From Diogma glabrata (Eukaryota > Arthropoda > Insecta > Diptera > Cylindrotomidae): a stretch of DNA of 64,000 nucleotides. The notes beneath the pieces are model-generated. The model saw nothing but the letters and a program-made list of their open reading frames with translations, did no database searches and was not told the origin of the DNA. Made by a program: the position numbers and the translations under genes. Within the stretch, counting starts at the first letter, position 1. The number at the start of each line of letters is the position of its first letter. Location: positions 80,171,040-80,235,039 of the forward strand of contig OY856186.1 of the NCBI GenBank assembly GCA_963693315.1, written 5' to 3'. Shown here piece by piece: positions 22,325 through 33,598 of this stretch.

Positions 22325-23749
22325 TGATGTAGATGTTACAGTTTAATATTTATATTAACTTATAACGTTAAGAAATAATAAATAGTTTTGAAAAAATAAT
22401 ATGAAACTTTAAGACCCTTAGGGTATAACAAGTTACCCCCTGAATTACTTAGTTATACTAACAGATCAAAATTTAAATTTTAGAAACATAGTTTAAATCA
22501 AAACTTTTTCTTTTAAATTAGACCAATGTTAAATAACAAATTACCTATGATAAAGATGGTTTCGCTTTCACTTTACCAACAGAATAACTAGAACACCACT
22601 TTCACTAAAAATAGTGGTCTTTGTTAAAAATAAAAACAAATATGTAATAAAATCTATAATCCTTTCTCACAAAATTAAACTCATTTTTTTCTAATTAGAA
22701 CACCGTACCTAATAAGTTTTTAATTTTTCTCCGATCTTGAATGTACACACAGAACAAAAAAAGTCCACTAAACATTTAATCGACGTTAGTTGAATTTAAA
22801 CTTTATTTTAAACCCATTAAATCCATTAATCTAACTAATGGTGTGAAAAAATAAAAACCCAAAATTCTTTTTTTTAAAGTTTCTCATTTACTCTAAAACT
22901 AACAAATGTCCAAGTACATATATAAAAAATCATGAATCTACAACATATCAAAATAAGACAGCAATCGAAAAAAGAAATGTCATTGTAAACAGGGTGGACG
23001 AAGCTATGAATAAAAAAACGATAAGTTGTATTGAACGCATTGATTTATGTACAAGAAAGTTGATTAGACAAATGAGTTTTTACAGGGAAAACAGCTTCGT
23101 AATAATTATTAACGGATATTCGCATTGAACCCAAAATTTTAACTCACCTAACAGATTCTAAAAGAAAAAATGATACAACACAATCGAATAATTCCATCAC
23201 CATAATTCCATCTAATCATTAAACCTCCAATAGTCGACGACTAATACTACGGTACGGCGTATAAATAATTTGAATTAATAAAACCAACAGCGACAATATG
23301 CAACGAAATATGATCACTCACATCTATTCTCTCAGTAAGTTTCGCCAGAGAATTTTTTGTACAATAATTGTAAATGGTTCCTATCTGGTTGCAATCTAAA
23401 TTATCTGGATTACTTTATTTCAGCATTTTTGAGACTTTGACGTGATCTATGAACGAAGTCTAATAAGAGTCATAAGAGTCATGGGCCTCCATAGCAAACC
23501 TAAACAAGTTAGCTAATGGCCTTCTCTTCTGATTCCTCGTAATATCTTTTACATTCTCTTTCTTTTGCATATATAAAACACAGTACGATTGCTCTAGGCT
23601 CTGTAGTTTTTGAATCCCATTTAAAGGATTTCCAGGATTAGAAACTATAAACTTCTTTAGTTAATAAAGGAGTGGCTTAGTACTAACAGGTATCGTCAAT
23701 GCGTACATAAAAAAGAATTCATGTAGAGTCGTTTCAGAGAAAACCCCTG
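22325..23749. other. AT-rich DNA, nothing recognised
   Basis: No coding, RNA or repeat boundaries that I can support. Confidence 0.4.
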
Positions 23750-24110
23750 GCGATTTCAAAAATTTTAATTCTAAAAATAGGTTAACCTAATGCTAAGAGT
23801 TGAAAGGACGATGTGTTCGATAACTGTACCAGAAGTGTATCACAAAATCGTTAAGTGTGTCAAAACAAGAAAATTTGTTTTTTTTTGCTAAAAAAAACGT
23901 TCATTTTGACGATAACAAGTAGTAACATTAAATGTGGAGAAATCTTGATGGCATTGGTATGTCTCCAGACCAGGAGTTTGATTATTGTATTAAAAGTGTG
24001 TAAAAAAATAACGTCAATGAAATAAAAATCGTTAACCCAAACTGAAATCTTGATATCTCAGAGCGTTGAGATTCCCTTTCATGTTTTTAGAGTTCCATAC
24101 TTTGAAAAAG
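23750..24110 (+). repeat. Partial copy of the large low-complexity repeat
   Basis: Contains GAAAGGACGATGTGTTCGAT, AACTGTACCAGAAGTGT, AAGTGTGTCAAAACAAG and the end CTTGATATCTCAGAGCG, as at 17500 and 37900, but the short-period array in the middle is missing. Confidence 0.65.
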
Positions 24111-24230
24111 TAAAAACGGTACCCTATTTGAGAGACTTCGGTTTCCGTCCGAATAGTCGATTTACTCACAAACAATAAGTACTATCGACTTGAAATTTTC
24201 TGGGGGGGATTGAGAGTAGATATTTCGGAA
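24085..24230 (+). repeat. Dispersed repeat of the 'AACGG-ACCC' type
   Basis: Shares ACTTTGAAAAAGTA, AACGG.ACCCT, ATTTACTCACAAA and ACTTGAAATTT with 56128-56260. No function assigned. Confidence 0.45.
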
Positions 24231-24803
24231 AAAAATTATTTTTGATCATGTCAAGTGCGATGTCATATGAAAGGTGATTTTTTTGTTGTGCAAAACAATT
24301 TTTTATGTAATTCTCGAAAGCATAGTTTTCGATTTATTTTCGAAAATGTGAAATTTTTTTTGTCCCCCTCAGTCATTTGCCTGACTTTTTTTAATTTAAA
24401 ATCAATGCATAAAATTAAATTCCCGGAACATCTTTGTGTTTTGATAGAAACATTTCAAATGTAAACGTTGTATCGATAAAATTCTGAAATATTTTAGTAT
24501 TCATAAAAAAAATTATGTATTCAATTGGTTACTTTCATAAACTCCGTAATAGATTAAAGCTTACCCTCCAATATCGAAAAAATTTAATTTATTGACATTA
24601 TACTTAAAAATCGAACAGTGTCAGATTCGATTTAGTTAATAAAATTTGCTTTCGGTGATTTATAGATTGGATTTTGCTTTAATGTTTATTATTTATGCTT
24701 AGTTTAGTTGTATTAGAATCACGTTTTATCGGTTTATTTTTTTTTTTTTTATTATAAGATTTAATAAAGAAAATATAAATTAAATTATACAAAAAATCGA
24801 AAA

Positions 24804-24911
24804 ATGATAAACGAAGAACACAGTTATCACAACGAATTTCTATATGACAATCAAGATTGGAATATTTCGAATTTGTTTGATCATGATAACGAATCAGAAA
24901 TGGAAATGTAA
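24804..24911 (+). CDS. Possible short first coding exon or small ORF
   Basis: ATG at 24804 gives 35 codons with a balanced, protein-like composition rich in acidic residues and Asn (starts MINEEHSYHNEF, contains DWNISNLFDHDNES) before TAA at 24909. The end GAAAT|GTAAAT can also be read as a 5' splice site, making this a first exon. It is unlike the low-complexity ORFs around it. No family is recognised and no partner exon was found. Confidence 0.25.
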   Translation: MINEEHSYHNEFLYDNQDWNISNLFDHDNESEMEM

Positions 24912-25886
24912 ATTGCTAGAGGTTAATTGAAAGATCTGTATCTATCGATAAACAGTTACATGTACTTGATTATTTTTAAAATTTGAAAAAAAAATTACTT
25001 AAAATGCAACCAATTTTAGTAATATGTTTTTGGTTTGTAAATATTAATTTCATTTGGTGGTTAGAGGGTTGAGGATTCTGAAATTCTCATTTTAAGTCAA
25101 CAGACTTAGGTGGTGTAGTTGTGTTTAAGTTTGAGCAATTTATCTAAAAACATAAGGCCTAATAGCCTATTTGGAGTTCTTTTAGTAATCTAGTCCTGAA
25201 GGCAAATGCACAACAAGTAATTAGCAATTAGCAAGGTTTTACGCCAGTCTGGTTATCAGTTAAAATATTATTGATCTTGCAAGACCATTTAAGCTCTGTC
25301 ACTCGTTTAGATTCTGTATCCTGACAAACATCATGTGAATGGTGCACGAGTAGAACACGTTGTTTTAAATCAATTTTCTTTTTTTTTAAATATCCTTCTA
25401 GATATAAATTTCAAATTTAGCTGAAGTTTAAAGTATTTGAGTACTAACATCATACAAATTGGTTTTAATTTAATATTTTTAAATTGTAAGTGTAATTTTA
25501 ATTTTTATATTTGGGCATATGTCTATGGAATCTGCATGAAATATTTGCATGTAGACGAAATGTGCAAAAACTGATGCACAAAATAAATTTCAGTTGGTTA
25601 AATTCACTAGAGTTCTATCCATTTTAAATATACATAGTTTTCTAAATGTTTTTCACATATACTTTAGTTATCGCTTCTCGGCTTAAGGACTATGATGCGA
25701 TTGTGTTATGACTCCATAAAGGTTGAAATTAAATTAGAACAGTGGTGTATTGCAGTCGGATCGCACCGGAACGTCGTTCCGCTACCTTTTTTGTACGACC
25801 GGAACGCGTTCCGGTTGTTTTTATGAAAATATTAATTTGAAATATTTTAAATATGTTATAGAACTAAATTTTCATATACATATAAT
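24912..25886. other. AT-rich DNA, nothing recognised
   Basis: No gene seen. At 25755-25815 there is a local cluster of GGAACG/CGTTCC inversions (CCGGAACGTCGTTCCG and CCGGAACGCGTTCCGG), GC-rich compared with its surroundings. Confidence 0.4.
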
Positions 25887-26050
25887 ATCACGAGTCGTCA
25901 AATAATAGTCGATTATTTTTCATAATCATTATTACGAATGTCATTTGAGGTCCCGAGTGCGCGTAGCGCACGAGGGAAATTTTTGACCTCAAATGGCATG
26001 AGTGGTAATGTTGAAAAATAATCGACTAATAATTTGATGACGAGTTGTAT
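25887..26050. mobile_element. Fold-back MITE-like palindrome, about 165 bp
   Basis: Arms (ACGAGTCGTCAAATAATAGT / inverse with CGACTAATAATTTGATGACG) pair over almost the whole length and meet at a GC-rich centre, GTGCGCGTAGCGCAC. A hairpin of this length with matching ends is typical of a small MITE. No target duplication is certain. Confidence 0.75.
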
Positions 26051-26918
26051 TTAGCAGACAATTTAACGAACAGAAATAGTAACATTATTTCATACAACAT
26101 AATCCTTTGTTGTCAAACAAAATTAAATATTATTTCATCTTAGTAGGCGCATAAATGTTCTAAATTTGTAATTTATTTTTGACAAATATACATAAACATG
26201 CAATCATTTATGAATGAAAACGGACATTTTACTATTTGCAAATTGCATTTTCACATAATTTTGTATGTGCATTTTTGTTTTAAATTAATATATTAAGTAG
26301 GCGGAAAATATTCGAAAATATTCGCAGTTCCTTCCTACCAGAAAAAAATAATCGAAACAAATCGTTTTGATTTGCTTAAAAAATAGTAAATGAAGCGTTT
26401 TGATTGGACCTTATTGAAACTTTATTTAATGAGTTGAATTGTCAGTTATATATACTACTTTTAAATTTTTTAACTGTATAAGCATTGTTTGTGTGCTTTT
26501 CTACAACCTACACAATTACTCTGCTTTGTGAGGGTGGCTTTCTTTTTCAAACGAAAATAGCTCTTATTAGTGAAACTCAATATGAAAACGATTGTTTCAA
26601 CTAAGCAGAGCAACAGCATACTACACTCTCGCTGGTTTGTTTTCCTTTGACAGTATATGAACACATTGATTTTGATCTAGTTGCTTTATGACCACTACAG
26701 AGGTTTTATGTACAATTATTTTTTATGAATTGATAAATTTATATTATATATTTGGATATAATTTCATTTTTATATAGCATTGTTTTTTTTAAATTACATT
26801 AATAAAAATTTTTTGATACATCTTCAAAAACTGAATAGAGCAAATATTGAACGCGGGTTTCAATCAAGTTTTATGGTCCAACTAGCAAAAACTTAAGAAC
26901 TTAACGTTGCGTTAGAAA
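26051..26918. other. AT-rich DNA, nothing recognised
   Basis: No gene or repeat boundary that I can support. Confidence 0.4.
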
Positions 26919-27364
26919 GACTGTGTTCCAATCCATGCTAATTAGTACTAAAAATTCTAAATTGAAATAGTCAAAAATTTAGTTGGCTATTTCCGCCATT
27001 TAATTCTAAATTTTTGAAACAATATTTATTTTTTGGCATTTTAAATATATGGCAGAACTGTTTAAATTGTCATTGATTTTATTAGTTTTTTGTTATTTTC
27101 TACTAACTTGGCACATAGTTTCAATTTAATGTTTATTATGATAATATCATATTTATTATGATACAACTCAATATTTTATATTGAACTCTCCTCGCCAAAC
27201 AGACCGTATATAATTCTAATTTTTAAGATTAAATGAAAAAACAAACATAATGTTTCACTTTCAATTTAGAATATATTTGAATTGGAACGATAAAATTGCA
27301 AATGTGACAGTTTTAGTACAATTTAGAATTTTTGGTACTCAATAGCATGGATTGGAACACAGTC
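26919..27364. mobile_element. MITE with GACTGTGTTCCAATCC ends
   Basis: 446 bp with ends GACTGTGTTCCAATCCATGC at 26919 and the inverted copy ending at 27364. The inverted match runs about 45 bp, to the AAAATTCTAAATTG block. The same ends frame 37333-39682. No coding sequence. The flanks (AAA on both sides) allow a 3-bp target duplication. Confidence 0.75.
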
Positions 27365-27946
27365 AAAGCATATTAGAAAACGAAGGAAACAAAATTTTTT
27401 TAAACAATTTTAAATGTTGGCAAAAATTTGTCATTAATAATGGATGAGTTTACAACGTTAAGAAAAAAATCAACTTTAATAATGTTTTTAAAATGTGTAA
27501 CCAATAAATCACAAGATCCTAATTATTTATTTCTCAATCTCTTTTGGATGTTTTAACAAATATGGATTTACCGACGGTTATTTAAATCAGCACTTAATTT
27601 CCTTTTATCTACTATCATTCAAACATCAAATTTTGTGACATTTGAAATTGTTGCGTAAGGTCTTATTTTACGCACTTATTATTATTACAGCATTATTTTA
27701 CTATTTGTTTGAATTTACTTATATCAATATTTTTTTTCATTTTCATTGCCTGCGAAATAGGCTAGCAAAATTCTCTCAGATACCTCAGAATTTTCCATTG
27801 TACCGCAATCTTCAAATTTTTAGGTAGATTTCATATAAAAATCTACCTATTGCAATGTGCCTCATCTCGGAATTTCGGGAAAAATTGAGTGTCAAACAAT
27901 TACATATGATAAGCGGAGACGGGAAAAAATAAATGTACATATATAT
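27365..27946. other. AT-rich DNA between MITE and long-TIR element
   Basis: Apart from the hairpin at 27821, nothing is recognised. The short ORF at 27642-27827 is AT-rich low complexity. Confidence 0.35.
27821..27870. repeat. Hairpin repeat with TAGGTAGATTTCATA arm, copy A
   Basis: GGTAGATTT...AAATCTACC forms a hairpin, followed by ATTGCAATGTGC and CATCTCGG. The same unit occurs inverted at 54843-54893. Probably the end of an unrecognised element. Confidence 0.6.
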
Positions 27947-28477
27947 GAGCAATTTCACGAAGATTCAACATCGTTTTGACTTGACCCCTTTTAATTTTGA
28001 TTATTTTTTGTTTATAGATAGTCTTTCATGAATAAAAAATAAAAATTCCCTTAGAATTTTTTTTTTTCGACCAGGGGTCTTCACAGGGTGCCCCTCAAAG
28101 TTTTTGTTATTTTGTGATGTGAGTGCACTTTGACGAGCGATTGCAAAAAAACTACTGAATCGATTTTCATGAATGATATGTCGTTGAATGGGTATTAGAA
28201 CAAAGTTTTTAAAAATGTACATTGTTAGTTTTTTGAAATAATTTTTAACGGTGTAACATAAGAAAAAACGGTGTGATTGAAGAAAAGAGGGCGCTACACC
28301 TTTTTTCTTAAACTAAATTGAAGCTTATTTTATATCTAACAACTTGTGAAAGTTTAGGACATGCGTTATTTTTTGTTTTAAAGATAAAATTCGTTGTGCA
28401 TATGACTACCGGGAATCAGTTTTTTTGTTATGAAGGAAAATTATAAAAATGGCGTTATACACTAAGAGATTTTTTTT

Positions 28478-29105
28478 TATGTTAAATATCAAATATTTTA
28501 TTATTAAATGAACGTTTTAAAATATTATAAAAATTATATATTGTACTACAATACATATATTGTACTTTTATTGTACTTTTATTGTAAATAAAATAAATAC
28601 TATTGTTAAAAATTATTTGCTTATTTTACAAACAGAAGTTTCTTTTGAATAAGAAAACACTTCCGCAATTATTTTCTTTGTATTAGATGGCATAAAAATA
28701 TGAAATGTTTATTTATCACTTTTAGTAATCACTTATCACTCTCATAAAAAATAATTTGACAGTCTCGACTGCAAACAAAAGAGCCGTACAAATAATTAAA
28801 TCTATTTAGGAACTTTTGACTGGAGAAGTATTATGTTCGTATTATGTTATTATGAAATCATAAAGTAAAAGATTGTTTATCAGCATTAAATTACAAATAT
28901 TTTATTATTGAATAAACTTTTTAAAATATCATACAAATTATATATGTAGGTTAAAGAAAATAAATATAGTTATTAAAAATTATTTACTTATTTTACATTC
29001 AAAAGTTTCTTTTGAGTTGGAAAGCATTTTTGAAACCATTGTCTTAGTATTTAATGGTACCAAAGAATGAAATTTTTGAGTTCCACTTATAGTAATCGAA
29101 TTTTT
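28478..29105. repeat. Direct duplication of the transposase 3' end
   Basis: 28478-28740 and 28875-29105 are direct repeats (TTACAAATATTTTATTATT, AAAATTATTT.CTTATTTTAC, AGTTTCTTTTGA). Both code on the minus strand for the conserved C-terminus: FHIFMPSNTKKIIAEVFSYS ending at 28613 and FHSLVPLNTKTMVSKMLSNS ending at 28980. The outer copy lies at the inner edge of the left arm. Confidence 0.7.
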
Positions 29106-30240
29106 ATATCGATTTTGTAATTTTTCTTTTGTGAATTGATATTCATTTTTTCGGCTTATCTAAAGTTCATGGTAGATTCCTATTTTAAAGCCCATTCGAA
29201 AAGTTTTTTTGGTGTATCAATAATATCTCTGCTCCCCATACTATAACGGTGTACAGCACCCTTCAGCGTACCACCAATCCTATCGCAAGGTCCCTTTCCA
29301 TGGCTGGTAGCATGAAAATGCCATTTTGCATCAACCTTAAAGTTTTTTTTATGGAGGTTTATTTTTGTATTGAGAAGGTGCACCGTCGGTGTTATAAATT
29401 ATTTTCCTAATATTAGAATTTATATGCGTTCTGATGAATTCAATAAGTTTTGTAATAAAAAGATGGACTGTAGTACTGTTGTGATATCCGGAATGAGTAT
29501 AAAACTTCGCTGTATATATTCACTTGCGGCACTTTTTAAATAAATGACAAATGGATGAATAGTAGCTTTTGAATTATTATAATGATAACCTTGAAACGAA
29601 TCCTGAGTTATGAAGGCGTAGTTTTAAGAAAACACCCCTTAAACGAAGCACTCTCCTGCTTCTAATTTTTTTTTCTTTCCTCAATGAATGTAGATTGCTG
29701 TTTTGCTATAAAGTTGTGTGGTATCAAAATTTGTAAACGGTAAACAAGTTTTTTCATAAATTCTGCTACAGTTTCTATTAAAGTATTCAAATTGCATCGA
29801 ACAGAGGTATTCCGTTGTTGATATTTGACTTGAAGGATTCCTTTAACGTCAAAATCATTTAGTAATTTTTCTTCCAGTTGTTGAAGTTTTTTTAAACATT
29901 CATTGCACTTCAAAGTATGACAATCTTCTGCTAATTCACCACATGAAACAACGTCAATTAATGTTTTATAATTCTGGAAAGCAGCATCAGTCATCCCAGA
30001 CATCTTAGAGTGTTGAATCATTAGTTTCATATTTTGATGTATGGTACACACGCACACATTATGAACTCCTTGGGATAATTTTATACATTCTTGTGGTCGA
30101 AGGGACGTGAACTTAGTAAATCCTATTTTCACATCAGGAAACTTATTTTTAAACTCCACATAAGCTTCATTTAATGTACATAGCAATAAGCGCTTTTGTG
30201 GATTTATGCTGAAATTGCTCATATTTTTTTTATTGTACAT
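28980..30240 (-). pseudogene. Candidate transposase of long-TIR element copy 2
   Basis: The N-terminal 192 codons are open (30240 to 29662): after MSNFSINPQKRLLLCTLNEAYVEFKNKFPDVK, given here in short as KRLLLCTLNEAYVEFKNKFP, come IGFTKFTSLRPQECIKL, HNVCVCTIHQNMKLMI, a HTLKCNECLKKLQQL zinc-type pair, then a stop. Downstream, with stops and shifts, follow EAGECF, NYAFITQDSFQGYHYNNS, KATIHPFVIYLK, and an open end piece (29180-29383) with DAKWHFHATSHGKGPCDRIG. The last block ends at 28980 with the same C-terminus as copy 1. Together the two copies give the full domain order: His/Cys-rich N-terminus, CxxC, LVDFxEN, TDGAGSQYKN, WHF.AT.HGK, C-terminal tail. The DDE role is inferred. Confidence 0.75.
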
Positions 30241-30853
30241 ATATAATTTTTATAATATTTTAAAAAGTTCATTTAATAATAAAATATTTGATATTTAACA
30301 TAAAAAAAAATCTCTAAGTTTATAACGCCATTTTTACAATTTTCCCTTATAACCAAAAAAAAATGATTCCCGACAGTCATATGCACAACGAATTTTATCT
30401 TTAAAACAAAAAAAAAGCATGTCCTTAACTTTCACAAGTTGTTAGATATAAAATAAGCTTCAATTTAGTTTAAAAAAAAAAAGGTGTAGCGCCCTCTTTT
30501 CTTCAATTTCACCGTTTTTTTCTTATGTTACAGCGTTAAAAATTATTTCAAAAAACTAACAATGTACATTTTTAAAAACTTTGTTCTAATACCCATTCAA
30601 CGACATATCATTCATGAAAATCGATTCAGTAGTTTTTCTACAATCGCTCGTCAAAATGCACTCACATCACAAAAAAAAAAAAAATTGAGGGCACCCTGTG
30701 AAGACCCCTGGTCGAAAAAAAAATTCTAAAAGAACTAGTATTTTTTATTTATGAAAGACTATCTATAAACAAAAAATAATCAAAATTAAAAGGGGTCAAG
30801 TCAAAATTTTGGTCAAAAATTTCCAAAAATTTGCTGAACTTGTGTGAATTTGC

Positions 30854-31056
<203 letters not shown>

Positions 31057-31058
31057 AT

Positions 31059-32647
31059 GTAATAATTCTAACACGAGCTTTTTTGGTCTAAATCTTTAAT
31101 TTATTCTATTAATTCATATTCCAGTCAATATTTCGGCAACATGCCATCATCACAGACCTGTCAATAAAACTTAATACATTATATGCATCAACGCAACAAG
31201 ACATTAGTGTAAAAATGATTTTCTTACCTAATGTCTCACATAAGCTTTTGTACTAAACATTTAAGTATAAAAACTATTGCTACTTACATAAAAACTTATT
31301 ATCTAATATCACAGGTATTTTATTAAATCTACTTTTCGGTTTGGGAAACCTTGTCTGAGAAAAACTTACACAATAAATTAATTTTAACAACATGAAAATT
31401 GGCATACAGACTTTACTAATGCTCTAATTAAAATTAAGTGTAATGTCATATATAGACTCGTCAATTTGTACATAAAGAGAAACCAGAACGGAAACAAATC
31501 TTACAGATTTCTCCAACCATAATCAATTCTCAATAGAGCATGTGTTACCTATTTTATAATTTTGGGAAAATAAATAAAAAAATAAAAATAAACGGTGATC
31601 AATTGATGTTACTCTCTCGTTACTGTATTTGAAAACAATATCAACCTGTTACTGTATGTGAAAACAAATATGTATTAACGAACCTTATAAAATAATTCTG
31701 TTTAGAATAAAACAAGTAAACGTATAAGTAAAAACATAAATGATAAAAATTAGGAAATGAAGAAATTGTAACATTCTAAATAAATTCTGTGTGTTTTACT
31801 GTTTGGTATTGTGTTTTCGTAATTTTTTGTATGTAGATATTAAATAATTCCATTGTCCATTGTAATAATTCTAACACGAGCTTTTTTGGTCTAAATCTTT
31901 AATTTATTCTATTAATTCATATTCCAGTCAATATTTCGGCAACATGCCATCATCACAGACCTGTCAATAAAACTTAATACATTATATGCATCAACGCAAC
32001 AAGACATTAGTGTAAAAATGATTTTCTTACCTAATGTCTCACATAAACTTTTGTACTAAACATTTAAGTATAAAAACTATTGCTACTTACATAAAAACTT
32101 ATTATCTAATATCACAGGTATTTTATTAAATCTACTTTTCGGTTTGGGAAACCTTGTCTGAGAAAAACTTACACAATAAATTAATTTTAACAACATGAAA
32201 ATTGGCATACAGACTTTACTAATGCTCTAATTAAAATTAAGTGTAATGTCATATATAGACTCGTCAATTTGTACATAAAGAGAAACCAGAACGGAAACAA
32301 ATCTTACAGATTTCTCCAACCATAATCAATTCTCAATAGAGCATGTGTTACCTATTTTTTAATTTTGGGAAAATAAATAAAAAAATAAAAATAAACGGTG
32401 ATCAATTGATGTTACTCTCTCGTTACTGTATTTGAAAACAATATCAACCTGTTACTGTATGTGAAAACAAATATGTATTAACGAACCTTATAAAATAATT
32501 CTGTTTAGAATAAAACAAGTAAACGTATAAGTAAAAACATAAATGATAAAAATTAGGAAATGAAGAAATTGTAACATTCTAAATAAATTCTGTGTGTTTT
32601 ACTGTTTGGTATTGTGTTTTCGTAATTTTTTGTATGTAGATATTAAA
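31059..32647 (-). repeat. Tandemly doubled Penelope-like tail (about 803-bp units)
   Basis: 31059-31858 and 31862-32647 are near-identical direct repeats with an offset of 803 bp; a handful of differences are seen. Reading minus, each unit follows the end of a GIY-YIG ORF and contains GTGATGATGGCATGTTGCCG followed by AAATATTG, a decayed hammerhead-like block (core C3 is G). Direct terminal duplication (pseudo-LTR) is characteristic of Penelope-like elements. The near identity points to a recent duplication. Confidence 0.75.
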
Positions 32648-32815
32648 TTCCTGTATGAGACGTTTAGATTTCTGAGGTCAGTTCTAGTATTCACTGTTTC
32701 GTTTTCTTTTAACCAGATGTGTCCAGCTTCTTTGAACTCTCTTTTGAATTTGTGTTTGTCCCGGTCTATGATTTTCGTTCGTTTGAAGTCAAACTCATGT
32801 TTAACTTATAAATAA
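32645..32815 (-). pseudogene. Penelope-like GIY-YIG ORF, C-terminal end
   Basis: The minus strand reads HEFDFKRTKIIDRDKHKFKR, then EFKEAGHIWLKENETVNTRT and DLRNLNVSY, the tail of the endonuclease part of a Penelope-like polyprotein. It continues into the doubled tail at 31059-32647. The rest of the ORF is missing; 34 bases further right an RT piece runs in the opposite direction. Confidence 0.6.
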
Positions 32816-32848
32816 AAACATTAAACAATCATTATAAATAAAAACATA

Positions 32849-33598
32849 ATGCAAGAGAAGGACGCCAAAAAACTGTTAGTAAAATACCCTACAGCTCCAA
32901 AAATATACGGGTTACCAAAACTACACAAAACGGACATTCCGCTACGCCCTATAGTATCAACCATAGACTCGCCCTGTTACTACTTATCCCAATACTGCAA
33001 CACTATACTTAAGAAACTAACATACAATAGCCAATTTAACGTACAGAACTCATTCACATTCAAAGAATACATCAGCACACTAACACTAAAAGATGAAGAT
33101 ATACTTGTGTAATTCGACGCAGTGTCTTTGTTTACCAACATTCCAATTGATACAGCTGTCGAGATAATAAATAGTAGATGGAATGAGATTGAAAGCTTTG
33201 TCAACATATCTATGATAGATTTTTTCGCTATTTTAAAGTACTGCATTAAAGAAAATAGTTACTTCAGCTATAAAGATCAATACTACCATCAAGTTAAAGG
33301 ATTAGCCATGGGGAATCCACTCTCTCCAGTTTTAGCAGATATAGTTTTAGAGAAATTGTTTCAAAACGCATTAAACCAACTTGAGTTTCACCCAACTTTA
33401 ATAAAAAAATATGTAGATGATGTCATAATGGCGATTCCACAGTCTTCCATACAACAAACCCTCAATATGTTCAACAACTTTCATCAAAACATTACTTTTA
33501 CAGTAGAATACGAAACAGAGAATCAAATAACTTTCCTAGATATGAAGCTAAAACGAGAGAACAAGAAAATCATACCAATGAACAAGTTCAAACAATCT
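32849..33598 (+). pseudogene. Penelope-like reverse transcriptase fragment
   Basis: Plus-strand RT of Penelope-like elements: APKIYGLPKLHKTDIPLRPI, then VSTIDSPCYYLSQY, FDAVSLFTNIPIDTAVEII (RT motif A), GLAMGNPLSPVLADIVLEKL (motif B), KKYVDDVIMAI (YVDD box) and ENQITFLDMKL. A single in-frame TAA (33110-33112) just before FDAVSLF is the only break. The thumb and GIY-YIG parts are cut off at about 33590 by a LINE fragment. Its tail is not nearby: the Penelope end at its left belongs to the opposite strand. Confidence 0.9.

Larger units (their letters stand above)
27947..30853 (-). mobile_element. Long-TIR DNA transposon, copy 2
   Basis: Same family as 2773-7533. Ends: GAGCAATTTCACGAAG at 27947 and, inverted, GGAGCAAATTCACACAAG at about 30855. 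Inward on both arms come GACTTGACCCCTTTTAATTT, ATAGATAGTCTTTCATGAAT, a CACAGGGTG block and GAGGGCGCTACACC. The arms are about 600-620 bp (27947-28548 and 30235-30853). The gene (minus, 28980-30240) starts exactly at the inner edge of the right arm. The flanks are TATATA-type on both sides, so no exact target duplication can be read; the right end abuts the (TA)n tract. Confidence 0.85.

Noticed and set aside
31120..31165. Active hammerhead in the doubled Penelope tail
   Set aside because: The core reads GTGATGA instead of CTGATGA and stem III cannot form properly; treated as decayed.
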